NCBI RefSeq assembly: GCF_008801715.1
Contig: NZ_VZPG01000001.1
Coordinates: 1,240,001 to 1,304,000, forward strand
DNA: 64,000 nucleotides
DNA from: Pseudochrobactrum saccharolyticum
Lineage (GTDB): Bacteria > Pseudomonadota > Alphaproteobacteria > Rhizobiales > Rhizobiaceae
Direction of reading: 5' to 3'
Numbering within the stretch: position 1 is the stretch's first letter; the number at the start of each line of letters is the position of its first letter. Positions 30,466-39,216 of the stretch are shown piece by piece. A model generated the notes under the pieces. The model did not search any database. It was not told the DNA's origin and saw only the letters and a list, made by a program, of their open reading frames with translations. The translations under genes were made by a program, and so were the position numbers.

Positions 30466-31710
30466 ATGTCGAGCGAGCTCAATTCTTTCAAAACCGGGCC
30501 GAATGAAGACGGCATGTTTGGTATTTACGGCGGGCGTTTCGTTGCTGAAACCCTGATGCCGCTGATCCTTGATCTGCAGGCTGCCTATGATGCAGCCAAA
30601 GAAGACCCGGAATTCAAAGCCGAATTGCAGGCACTCTCCACCCATTATGCCGGTCGCCCTTCCAAACTCTATTATGCTGAAGGCCTGACCCGTTATGTGC
30701 GTGAACAGGCGCAAGCCAAGGGCGGCAAAGGCGGCGCGAAGATTTATTTCAAACGCGAAGACCTGAACCATACCGGCAGCCATAAAATCAATAACTGCCT
30801 CGGCCAGATTCTGCTTGCCAAGCGCATGGGCAAAACCCGCATCATCGCGGAAACCGGTGCCGGTCAGCACGGCGTGGCATCGGCCACTGTTGCTGCACGC
30901 TTTGGCCTGCCATGCGTGGTCTATATGGGCGCAACCGACGTTGAACGCCAGAAGCCGAATGTGTTCCGCATGAAACTGCTCGGTGCAAAGGTCAATGCCG
31001 TGACCGCCGGTAACGGCACGCTGAAAGACGCGATGAATGAAGCCCTGCGTGACTGGGTTACCAATGTAGAAGACACCTATTACCTGATCGGCACGGCGGC
31101 CGGCCCGCATCCGTATCCGGAAATGGTGCGTGATTTTCAGGCCGTGATCGGCACCGAAGCCCGTGAACAGATGCTGGAACGTGAAGGCCGTCTGCCGGAT
31201 GCGATTATTGCGGCTGTCGGCGGCGGTTCCAATGCGATCGGCCTGTTCCATCCGTTCCTTGATGACACATCAGTTAAAATCTACGGTGTTGAAGCCGGTG
31301 GCCTTGGTCTGGATGGTGACAAGCATTGCGCTTCCATGACCGCAGGTAATCCGGGCGTGTTGCATGGCAACCGCACTTACTTGCTGCAGAATGAAGATGG
31401 CCAGATTCTTGAAGGCCACTCGGTTTCTGCCGGTCTCGACTATCCGGGTGTGGGTCCTGAACATTCATGGCTGAAAGATACCGGTCGCGTGAATTACGTG
31501 CCAATTATGGATGATGAAGCGCTCGAAGCTTTCCAGATCACCACCCGCACGGAAGGCATTATTCCGGCACTGGAATCTTCCCATGCGATTGCACAGGCTC
31601 TGAAACTGGCACCGGAAATGGATCAGGATCAGATCATGATCGTCAATCTCTCCGGTCGCGGCGATAAAGACGTGCACACTGTCGGCGAAATTCTCGGAAT
31701 GGAAATGTAA
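30466..31710 (+). CDS. trpB: tryptophan synthase beta chain
   Basis: 414 residues. The PLP Lys is in [14 protein letters not shown], and the phosphate loop is [40 protein letters not shown] and [16 protein letters not shown] are diagnostic. It joins indole to serine. The ATG at 30466 has GGAAGC upstream; an earlier in-frame ATG nine codons back is unlikely. Stop and trpA start are two bases apart, so the subunits are translationally close. Confidence 0.98.
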   Translation: MSSELNSFKTGPNEDGMFGIYGGRFVAETLMPLILDLQAAYDAAKEDPEFKAELQALSTHYAGRPSKLYYAEGLTRYVREQAQAKGGKGGAKIYFKREDLNHTGSHKINNCLGQILLAKRMGKTRIIAETGAGQHGVASATVAARFGLPCVVYMGATDVERQKPNVFRMKLLGAKVNAVTAGNGTLKDAMNEALRDWVTNVEDTYYLIGTAAGPHPYPEMVRDFQAVIGTEAREQMLEREGRLPDAIIAAVGGGSNAIGLFHPFLDDTSVKIYGVEAGGLGLDGDKHCASMTAGNPGVLHGNRTYLLQNEDGQILEGHSVSAGLDYPGVGPEHSWLKDTGRVNYVPIMDDEALEAFQITTRTEGIIPALESSHAIAQALKLAPEMDQDQIMIVNLSGRGDKDVHTVGEILGMEM

Positions 31711-31712
31711 TC

Positions 31713-32552
31713 ATGACAAAACGTATGGATGAGAAATTCGCGGCACTCCGCGCTGAGGGTCGCCCTGCGCTGGTCACTTATTTCATGGGCGGCGATCCTG
31801 ATTACGCAACATCGGTTGAAATCATGAAAGCCCTGCCAAAGGCCGGTGCCGATGTGATTGAAATCGGCATGGCGTTTTCCGATCCGATGGCTGATGGCCC
31901 TGCCATTCAGGCCGCAGCCCTGCGCGCACTGCATGCAGGCCAGACTTTGCCGAAAGCCCTGCAGATGGTGCGTGACTTTCGCGTGAGCGATGACACAACA
32001 CCGATCGTGCTGATGGGTTATTACAACCCGATCTATATTTACGGTGTTGAGCGCTTCATCAAAGATGCGCTGGAAGCCGGTATTGACGGCCTGATCGTTG
32101 TCGATCTGCCACCGGAAATGGATAATGAACTGTGCATTCCGGCCATTAAAGCCGGCATCAATTTCATTCGTCTGGCTACCCCGACAACAGATGAAAAGCG
32201 TCTGCCGAAAGTGCTCGAAAACACGTCCGGTTTTGTCTATTACGTGTCGATGAACGGTATTACCGGCTCGGCGCTGGCAGATACAGCACAGGTTAGTGAA
32301 GCCGTTGCACGGATCAAGAGCCATACAGACTTGCCGGTTTGCGTTGGCTTTGGTGTCCGTTCAGGCGAGCAGGCAAAAGCAATCGGTGCATCGGCTGACG
32401 GCGTGGTTGTCGGCTCCGCGATCGTGGCTGCTATTGCCGGTACATTGGATGCCAATGACAAGGTTCAGGGTGATCCTGTTGCTGCCGCAACGGCTGTTGT
32501 CAGCGAGCTTGCATCCGGTGTTCGCAGCGCCCGCCTTGCTCCTGCCCAATAA
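31713..32552 (+). CDS. trpA: tryptophan synthase alpha chain
   Basis: 279 residues. The catalytic Glu is in [19 protein letters not shown] and the Asp in [31 protein letters not shown], and [19 protein letters not shown] near the C-terminus, bind the phosphate. It cleaves indole-3-glycerol phosphate and channels indole to TrpB. A moderate hairpin follows before accD. Confidence 0.98.
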   Translation: MTKRMDEKFAALRAEGRPALVTYFMGGDPDYATSVEIMKALPKAGADVIEIGMAFSDPMADGPAIQAAALRALHAGQTLPKALQMVRDFRVSDDTTPIVLMGYYNPIYIYGVERFIKDALEAGIDGLIVVDLPPEMDNELCIPAIKAGINFIRLATPTTDEKRLPKVLENTSGFVYYVSMNGITGSALADTAQVSEAVARIKSHTDLPVCVGFGVRSGEQAKAIGASADGVVVGSAIVAAIAGTLDANDKVQGDPVAAATAVVSELASGVRSARLAPAQ

Positions 32553-32577
32553 GCAGCGTAAAATAGATAATTAAGCT

Positions 32578-32606
32578 TGCCGGAGTAATCCGGCATTCTT
32601 TGTGTT
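32578..32606 (+). terminator. possible terminator downstream of trpA
   Basis: TGCCGGA pairs with TCCGGCA around GTAA, followed by TTCTTTGTGTT. The stem is short and readthrough into accD is possible. Confidence 0.55.
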
Positions 32607-32682
32607 CTGAATTTTGCGCTTTAAGCGCAATTTGGTATAAGAGCACAAAGACTTCAGGAATTAAGAACAACGGAAAGCCCAT

Positions 32683-33588
32683 ATGAACTGGATTACGAAT
32701 TATGTCCGTCCGAAGCTCAACTCCATGCTGGGGCGTCGGGATATGCCGGAGAATCTCTGGATCAAGGACCCGTCAACCGGTGAAATGGTGTTTCACAAAG
32801 ATCTGGAAAGCAATCAGTGGGTGATCCCTGCTTCCGGCCATCATATGCGCATTCCGGCTAAAGACCGCCTGCGCTTCTTCTTTGATGAAGGCAAATATGA
32901 AGTTCTGGAAAACCCTAAAGTTGCAACAGATCCGCTGAAATTCCGCGATGAAAAGAAATATGTTGATCGTCTGAAGGACTATCGTAACCGCACGCAGCAG
33001 GATGATTGCATCATCAATGCGCTGGGTACTATTGAAGATCTGCCGATTGTTGCCACCGTTCAGGACTTCGCTTTCATGGGCGGCTCCCTCGGTATGGCTG
33101 CAGGTGACGCAATCATCAAAGCGGCAGAAACAGCCATTGCGAAGAAACGCCCGCTGGTACTGTTCACCGCTTCCGGCGGTGCCCGCATGCAGGAAGGCAT
33201 CCTTTCACTGATGCAGATGCCGCGCACAACTGTTGCCGTGGAAATGCTCAAAGAAGCAGGCTTGCCTTATATCGTGGTACTGACCAACCCGACATTTGGT
33301 GGCGTAACCGCTTCTTATGCCATGCTCGGCGATGTTCATATTGCTGAACCGGGCACAATGATCGGTTTTGCCGGTGCACGCGTGATTGAACAGACGATCC
33401 GTGAAAAGCTGCCGGAAGGCTTCCAGAGCGCGGAATATTTGCTGGATCACGGCATGATCGATATGGTGGTTTCCCGTCTCGAGATGAAAGAAACCGTTGC
33501 CCGTATCCTGAAAATCATGATGAAGCAGCCTGCAGCCGAAGTAAAACCTGCTATTGCTGAAGATGCTGCACGCGCAGCTTCTGCCTGA
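32683..33588 (+). CDS. accD: acetyl-CoA carboxylase carboxyltransferase subunit beta, zinc-ribbon cysteines absent
   Basis: 301 residues. The carboxyltransferase core is intact ([68 protein letters not shown]). It pairs with AccA to make malonyl-CoA. The N-terminal zinc ribbon found in E. coli AccD (four Cys) is here [20 protein letters not shown] followed by [16 protein letters not shown], with no Cys at all. Rhizobial relatives usually keep one of them (WIKCPETGEM-like, from memory). The protein therefore cannot bind zinc there. The accD-folC pair follows trpA. Confidence 0.96.
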   Translation: MNWITNYVRPKLNSMLGRRDMPENLWIKDPSTGEMVFHKDLESNQWVIPASGHHMRIPAKDRLRFFFDEGKYEVLENPKVATDPLKFRDEKKYVDRLKDYRNRTQQDDCIINALGTIEDLPIVATVQDFAFMGGSLGMAAGDAIIKAAETAIAKKRPLVLFTASGGARMQEGILSLMQMPRTTVAVEMLKEAGLPYIVVLTNPTFGGVTASYAMLGDVHIAEPGTMIGFAGARVIEQTIREKLPEGFQSAEYLLDHGMIDMVVSRLEMKETVARILKIMMKQPAAEVKPAIAEDAARAASA

Positions 33589-33636
33589 CGGATTTATCCT
33601 GACCGGCAGAGTTTTTTGCCGGTAAGATGACTTTTC

Positions 33637-33668
33637 GCGCCGCTAAACCAGCGGCGCGTTTTCTTTTA
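33637..33668 (+). terminator. terminator downstream of accD
   Basis: GCGCCGCT pairs with AGCGGCGC, followed by GTTTTCTTTT. A smaller hairpin, ACCGGCA with TTGCCGGT, lies just before it. Confidence 0.8.
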
Positions 33669-33722
33669 TAAGTACCCTGTTGCAAAACAGACTGCAAACT
33701 GGTCAGTTCATCTGCGATTATC

Positions 33723-33843
33723 AGAGCGTATCCCGAAAAGTGTGAAGCGCCTTCGCAGGGAAATCAGTTCACTGGACTGATTTCTTTTCCTGCTTCGATT
33801 GGGATAAGATACGCGTAAAAGCAAAAAGATAGAGCATTCCCGG
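33723..33843 (+). repeat. palindromic interspersed repeat, copy 5, with an inserted hairpin
   Basis: AGAGCGTATCCCGAAAAGTG opens the element. The usual GCGGTTTTCGG arm is replaced by about 45 bases that form their own hairpin (AGGGAAATCAGT with ACTGATTTCTTTTCCT). GGGATAAGATACGC then closes the outer stem, and the AGAGCATT unit follows. The element ends about 7 bases from the folC start codon. Confidence 0.7.
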
Positions 33844-33850
33844 ATCTGCC

Positions 33851-35188
33851 ATGACACAAAATCTCACCGCCGCACATCGTATTGAACGCCTTCTGGAAAA
33901 ACACCCGAAGGGTTTTGATCTGTCACTTGAGCGCATCAGCCGCCTGCTGGAAGCGCTGGGCAATCCGCAGGATAAACTGCCGCCGATCATCCATATTGCC
34001 GGCACCAACGGCAAAGGCTCGGCCACCGCTTTCGCCCGCGCTTTACTGGAAGCGGAAGGACTGGCAGTGCATGTGCATACGTCCCCGCATTTGGTGAACT
34101 GGCATGAGCGCTATCGTCTGGGGCGCAAAGGTGAAACCGGCCAGCTGGTTGATGATGCAACGCTGTCGGATGCCGTTGCGCGAGTAACAGAGGCGAATGG
34201 TGAGCATATGATCACCGTTTTCGAAATTCTGACTGCCGTGACCTTTGTTCTTTTCGCTGAACATCCGGCGGATGCAGTTATTCTGGAGGTTGGTCTTGGC
34301 GGGCGTTTTGATGCCACCAATGTCATCACCAAACCGGCCGTATCGCTGATTATGCCGGTATCGCTCGATCACCAGTCCTATCTCGGCGATAAAGTCGAAA
34401 TCATTGCCGCTGAAAAAGCCGGTATTATCAAGCGCGGTTGTCCGGTGGTGATCGGCTTCCAGAGCAGCGATGATGCCCGTCAGGTGATGATTGATATTGC
34501 TGACCGTTTGCGCTGTCCGCTGAGCGTTTTCGGGCAGGATTTCCTCGCCTATCAGGAACATGGCCGCATGGTCTATCAGGATGAGAGCGGATTGATTGAT
34601 TTGCCGCTGCCTCGTCTCCCAGGCCGTCACCAGATTGCCAATGCAGCGGCAGCGATCAAAGCCGTGCGCGAAGCCGGTTTCGCGTTAAGTGATCAGGCAG
34701 TTGAAAAAGCCATGACATCTGTGACATGGCCAGCGCGCATGCAACGCCTGACACAGGGCGATCTGATGCGTTTTGCCCCTGAAAAGGCTGAAGTCTGGCT
34801 TGATGGCGGGCATAATCCGGGTGCAGGCGTGGTGATTGCCGAGGCTCTGGCCGAACTTGAAGAACGCGATCCGCGTCCGCTCTATCTGATTACCGGCATG
34901 ATCAACACCAAAGATCCGGTCGGCTATTTTGAAGCTTTCACCGGCATGGCAAGACAGGTCTATACGGTAGCAATCAGTTCCAGCGATTCCGGTATTGACC
35001 ATGAAACACTGGCCGATGCAGCGCGCAGAGCCGGTCTGGAAGCTCTGCCGGTTGCAAGTGTTGCTGATGGGCTCAAAGCCATCAAAGAACAAGTCAAAGA
35101 TGAGGTGATTGCACCGCGCATTCTGATCGGCGGCTCGCTATATCTGGCAGGCGATGTGCTGGCAGCAAATAACACACCGCCGCAATAA
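33851..35188 (+). CDS. folC: bifunctional folylpolyglutamate synthase / dihydrofolate synthase
   Basis: 445 residues. The P-loop is HIAGTNGKGSATAFARALL, with TSPHLVNWHERYRLG and EVGLGGRFDATNVI next. DHQSYLGDKVEIIAAEKAGI and LDGGHNPGAG (usually DGAHNP) complete the Mur-ligase-like family set. It adds glutamate to dihydropteroate and folates. The ribosome site is weak because the palindromic repeat ends just before the ATG. A perfect bidirectional terminator follows. Confidence 0.96.
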   Translation: MTQNLTAAHRIERLLEKHPKGFDLSLERISRLLEALGNPQDKLPPIIHIAGTNGKGSATAFARALLEAEGLAVHVHTSPHLVNWHERYRLGRKGETGQLVDDATLSDAVARVTEANGEHMITVFEILTAVTFVLFAEHPADAVILEVGLGGRFDATNVITKPAVSLIMPVSLDHQSYLGDKVEIIAAEKAGIIKRGCPVVIGFQSSDDARQVMIDIADRLRCPLSVFGQDFLAYQEHGRMVYQDESGLIDLPLPRLPGRHQIANAAAAIKAVREAGFALSDQAVEKAMTSVTWPARMQRLTQGDLMRFAPEKAEVWLDGGHNPGAGVVIAEALAELEERDPRPLYLITGMINTKDPVGYFEAFTGMARQVYTVAISSSDSGIDHETLADAARRAGLEALPVASVADGLKAIKEQVKDEVIAPRILIGGSLYLAGDVLAANNTPPQ

Positions 35189-35202
35189 ATGATGATCTTT
35201 AT

Positions 35203-35240
35203 AAAAAAGCCCCGCATGAACGCTCATGCGGGGCTTTTTT
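35203..35240. terminator. bidirectional terminator between folC and trxA
   Basis: A perfect 17-base inverted repeat including A and T tracts (GCCCCGCATGA with TCATGCGGGGC, loop ACGC), between convergent genes. Confidence 0.93.
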
Positions 35241-35257
35241 GATAATGCTTTATCTGA

Positions 35258-35578
35258 TTAAGCCGAAGCTTTGATCCAGTCGGCCAGACGGCTCTTTGGT
35301 GCAGCACCAACCATATTGGCAGCGATTTCACCATTTTTGAACATTAGCAATGTCGGGATGGAACGTACGCCATATTGCGCAGCCAGTTCCGGATTTTCAT
35401 CGATATTGACTTTAGCGATCTTCACCTGTCCGGACATTTCTGCTGAAATTTCTTCCAGAGCCGGTGCAATCATTTTGCAAGGTCCGCACCATTCAGCCCA
35501 GAAATCCACCACAACCGGCTCAGAAGCTTTCAGCACATCGGATTCGAAATTGCTATTGTCAATTTTAACGGTCGCCAT
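35258..35578 (-). CDS. trxA: thioredoxin 1
   Basis: 106 residues. [19 protein letters not shown] contains the redox [25 protein letters not shown] includes the cis-Pro. A general cytosolic disulfide reductant, reduced by thioredoxin reductase. The ATG at 35578 has AGAGGAAAGCCT upstream. It lies about 110 bases after addA on the same strand. Confidence 0.97.
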   Translation of the reverse strand: MATVKIDNSNFESDVLKASEPVVVDFWAEWCGPCKMIAPALEEISAEMSGQVKIAKVNIDENPELAAQYGVRSIPTLLMFKNGEIAANMVGAAPKSRLADWIKASA

Positions 35579-35688
35579 AGGCTTTCCTCTTTCGCTGTTA
35601 CAGGCCAAAACCTGCTATGAAATTCATTATTAGCTGATATGTGGTGTCATTGTGATGAAAGGTCAATATAGTTTTCGAAGCGACCTCT

Positions 35689-38600
35689 TCATACAGCCTT
35701 GCCCAGAGCAATCAGCGCATGTTCCATCACATCCTCATCCAGCACAATCAGATGCGGCCCTTCAGTGAACAGCAATGCAGCCTCAACACGTTTATGCGGA
35801 TAAAGCGGCTCAACCAGCGCGCGATACAGTGCAAGCTGCGTGATATAGGCCTGCGGCACTTCCTGCTGCGTGCGGGCTGGCGGGCGATTGCTCTTATAAT
35901 CCACAATCAGCACACGGTCGTCTTCAACACAAATCCGGTCGATCTGGCCGGAAACAACCTGTTCCTTGCCGCGCAATTGCAGTTTGCCCATCAATGAGAC
36001 TTCAGCTTTGGAAGCGGGTGAAAATACCGCAGCAAATTGCGGATCATTCAGAATAGTACTGACCGCTGCCAGTGCTTTTTCGCGTTGTGATTCATGCCAA
36101 TCGCCGGCAGCAATATTCAGATAACGCTGTGCTGCCTGTTCGCGTTGTTCCGCAGGCAAATCCGGCAAACGTTGCAGCAATGTGTGAATTACCGTTCCGC
36201 GTTGCAAACCGAAGCTGCGGCCACTGCCCTCACTTTGTGCGCCCTGCTCCAGAACCGGCGAACCGCTGCGCACAACCTGCTCCGCATCAGCCTCAATCAG
36301 TGCAGAGGCACCGGATGGCGTCAGCGGACGTGGCAGCCCCTGCTCCGGCTCCAATGGGCGGCGATAATGGTCCGGCAATGACGGATAAGCAGTCTCAGCC
36401 GCATCCGCTTTGTCTTGCATCTCCAGTTCTGCCAGTTCTGTCTTGCGATAACGCCGTGCGCTCACACCTTCCACCGGATGATCATAGGCCACGGCCTCAT
36501 CACCCAGCCCGTCAGAGGCCAGTTTCAACCATGTGTTTTCGCTCTCGCGCTCGCCGCGATAACCGCACAGGATCAGCCGGTCTTCGGCGCGGGTCATACC
36601 CACATAAAGCAGACGGCGATATTCTTCCTCAGAGCGGGTTTTGAGCTCTTCCAGCAGCTCCGCAGTAAAACCGGTGCCGTAATCGCTTTTCGGCAGCCAG
36701 AGAAAGCCCTTGCCCTCATAACCGTCCGGCTCAGCCATATCAAAGCTCAGCAGCTTTGGTGCACGCCCTGCCGACCATGCGGCATTGCCGGGATCAACCA
36801 TGAAAACCACAGCCGCTTCCAGCCCCTTGGAGGCATGCACCGTCATGATACGCACTTCATCGCGGTTCTGATCCAGCTCGCGCTTAATCTCCGGCGAGGC
36901 TGCTTCCAGCGTTTCCAAAAAGGCCTGTAGCCCGGGCAGACCACTGCGCTCGGTTGCCAATGCGTAATTCTGGAATTCGTCGATCACATCACCGGCTTCC
37001 GGCCCGAGCCGCGCCAGCAATTTACGCCGTCCGCCATCTTGCCCCAAAATACGGGCATAGAACTCAAAGACCGGCATTGTATCGGCCATATTGCGCCAGC
37101 GACGCAGTTTTGTGTACAGCACCTGCCATGCGCCCGCATCCGGCGCATCGCTTTCACCCAGCTTCTCCATCGCTGCATAAAGCGTCTGTTTTGTCCCGCG
37201 CGGCTGCGCAAGACGATAAAGTTGCTCCTCGGTCAAACCAAAGAGCGGGCTTTTCAGCACACTTGCCAGTGACAAATCATCCGCCGGTTGCAGCACAAAA
37301 CGCCCGACAGCCATCAGGTCTTTAATCCCGATATGGCTGGTCAGGCGCAAGCGGTCAGCACCGGCCACCGGCACACCGCGATTTTTCAAGGCACGGGACA
37401 GCGCAGGCATAAACAGATCACGTTTGCGTACCAGCACCATAATATCGCGCGGCTCCATGCGCCGCCCTTTGCCATGGATCGGCTCACCTGTATCAAGCCA
37501 GTGACGAATAGTTGTGGCAATTTGCTCAGCCAGCTTGACGGCCGGTGCAGGCAATTGGTCGATCGGTGTACGCCAGTCCTCAACCTCTTCAACCTTTTCA
37601 GGCGTCAGAATATCCCAGACCTCAACCTCACCGGCGTCATTGGAACGGATCGCCGCATGAACGGTTGGCTGCCGCTCAATGCCAAGTCCACGAAAAGCCT
37701 CTTCACGCGAAAATACCGTATCCACCGCCGACAATACATCCGGTGTGGAGCGGAAAGAGAAGTTGAGACTGACTTTTTCAAAGCTCAATTCCGCACGCGC
37801 TGCCATGCGCGAAACAGCTTTACCAGTCGCAGCAAAATCCTCAGGCCGTGCGCCCTGAAAGGAATAAATCGACTGTTTCTCATCGCCCACTGCGAAAAGG
37901 GTACGGCGCACATCACGCTGCCCCGAGCCGGAAAAGAACTCAGCAGAGAGCATATTGATAACCTGCCACTGCTCAGGGCTGGTATCCTGCGCCTCATCCA
38001 CCAGAATATGGTCGATACCGCGATCAAGCTTATACTGCACCCACATGCCTGCACCGTTGCGTGACAGCAGTGAGACGGTGCGGTTGATCAGATCATCAAA
38101 GTCCAGAAGTCCACGATTGCGCTTCATCTTCTCATAGCGCGACAGCAGATCATCAATCAGTGTGAAGGCCGCAAGGTTGAGCCGGATCAGCTTCAGCAGT
38201 TTAAGCCGGTCGAGCCCTTCATAAATATCGGCAGCGACACGGTTAAAGTCGTCTTCGAAATCCGGTAGTTCCGCTTTAACCGCAGCGGTTGCCACCCATG
38301 AGCCGTTTTTCGGCTCACCTGTGGATTTGAGAAATGCCTTGCGCAGAATCTCCTGCATTTGTGCCGGTGTGGTCTGCGGTTTAATCATCCGCAATTGCAG
38401 CACCACATCCTGCGCACGGGCAGCAGGTTTGCGCAGGTTCATCACCGCATCCAGCACATCTTCGGAAAACTCGGTCACCGGCCAGAGATCGGAGAGAATA
38501 TCGGCTTCAGTATCATCGGGGTCGAAGCCGAAATGACGATAGAAAACATCCTGACGGGTTTCTGCAACGCCGGTCTGCCGGATAAATCCATGCAAAGCAT

Positions 38601-39216
38601 GGCGTTTGGACACCGCTTCATCCAGCAGATTTTCCAACCCCATTTCACCGGCGGTTTCCAGCACCGTAGCGAAAGCTTCAGCCAGACCCGCATGGGCAGA
38701 GGTGGAGGCCACTTCCAGCAATTGCCGCCGTGCTTCCCCTACCAGTGCCGTCTGCATCATATCGTCGAGCATTTCAAAATGACCGGCAATATTCGCTTCG
38801 AGCGGAAACTGGTGCAGGATGGATTCACAAAAAGCATGAATGGTCTGAATTTTCAAACCACCCGGCGTTTCCAAAGCGCGGGCAAACAAACGCCGAGCGA
38901 TTTCAAGACGGATCGCATCGGGTTCACGTTTTTCCAGATCTTTGAGTTTTTTGCTCAAGCCTTCATCATCCAGTACTGCCCATTCCGACAGGCGCTGAAA
39001 AACACGGTTCTGCATCACGGCCGCTGCGGCTTTAGTATAGGTCAGACAAAGGATTTTGGACGGGTCTGTGCCCTCCAGCAACAGCCGGATCACCCGCTCT
39101 GTCAAAACATGGGTTTTGCCGGAACCGGCATTAGCCGATACCCAGACAGAATCGTAAGGGTTCGCAGCCTTGGCCTGCGCATCAATGGTTTCCTGCGGGA
39201 TGATTTTAGGTTTCAT
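35689..39216 (-). CDS. addA: double-strand break repair helicase-nuclease AddA
   Basis: 1175 residues. A UvrD-type superfamily 1 helicase: Walker A WVSANAGSGKTHVLTERVI near the N-terminus, ILVDEAQDTSPEQW as motif II, GDEKQSIYSFQGARPEDF as motif III, EVRIMTVHASKGLEA as motif V and LLYVGMTRAEDRLIL as motif VI. The C-terminal RecB-like nuclease is marked by VDYKSNRPPARTQQEVPQAY. With AddB it processes broken DNA ends for RecA. Its ATG overlaps the addB stop in TAATG, so the two are translationally coupled. Confidence 0.96.
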   Translation of the reverse strand: MKPKIIPQETIDAQAKAANPYDSVWVSANAGSGKTHVLTERVIRLLLEGTDPSKILCLTYTKAAAAVMQNRVFQRLSEWAVLDDEGLSKKLKDLEKREPDAIRLEIARRLFARALETPGGLKIQTIHAFCESILHQFPLEANIAGHFEMLDDMMQTALVGEARRQLLEVASTSAHAGLAEAFATVLETAGEMGLENLLDEAVSKRHALHGFIRQTGVAETRQDVFYRHFGFDPDDTEADILSDLWPVTEFSEDVLDAVMNLRKPAARAQDVVLQLRMIKPQTTPAQMQEILRKAFLKSTGEPKNGSWVATAAVKAELPDFEDDFNRVAADIYEGLDRLKLLKLIRLNLAAFTLIDDLLSRYEKMKRNRGLLDFDDLINRTVSLLSRNGAGMWVQYKLDRGIDHILVDEAQDTSPEQWQVINMLSAEFFSGSGQRDVRRTLFAVGDEKQSIYSFQGARPEDFAATGKAVSRMAARAELSFEKVSLNFSFRSTPDVLSAVDTVFSREEAFRGLGIERQPTVHAAIRSNDAGEVEVWDILTPEKVEEVEDWRTPIDQLPAPAVKLAEQIATTIRHWLDTGEPIHGKGRRMEPRDIMVLVRKRDLFMPALSRALKNRGVPVAGADRLRLTSHIGIKDLMAVGRFVLQPADDLSLASVLKSPLFGLTEEQLYRLAQPRGTKQTLYAAMEKLGESDAPDAGAWQVLYTKLRRWRNMADTMPVFEFYARILGQDGGRRKLLARLGPEAGDVIDEFQNYALATERSGLPGLQAFLETLEAASPEIKRELDQNRDEVRIMTVHASKGLEAAVVFMVDPGNAAWSAGRAPKLLSFDMAEPDGYEGKGFLWLPKSDYGTGFTAELLEELKTRSEEEYRRLLYVGMTRAEDRLILCGYRGERESENTWLKLASDGLGDEAVAYDHPVEGVSARRYRKTELAELEMQDKADAAETAYPSLPDHYRRPLEPEQGLPRPLTPSGASALIEADAEQVVRSGSPVLEQGAQSEGSGRSFGLQRGTVIHTLLQRLPDLPAEQREQAAQRYLNIAAGDWHESQREKALAAVSTILNDPQFAAVFSPASKAEVSLMGKLQLRGKEQVVSGQIDRICVEDDRVLIVDYKSNRPPARTQQEVPQAYITQLALYRALVEPLYPHKRVEAALLFTEGPHLIVLDEDVMEHALIALGKAV

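Noticed and set aside
30328-31251. A 307-codon open frame opposite trpB
   Set aside because: It is an antisense shadow of trpB and contains no known motif.
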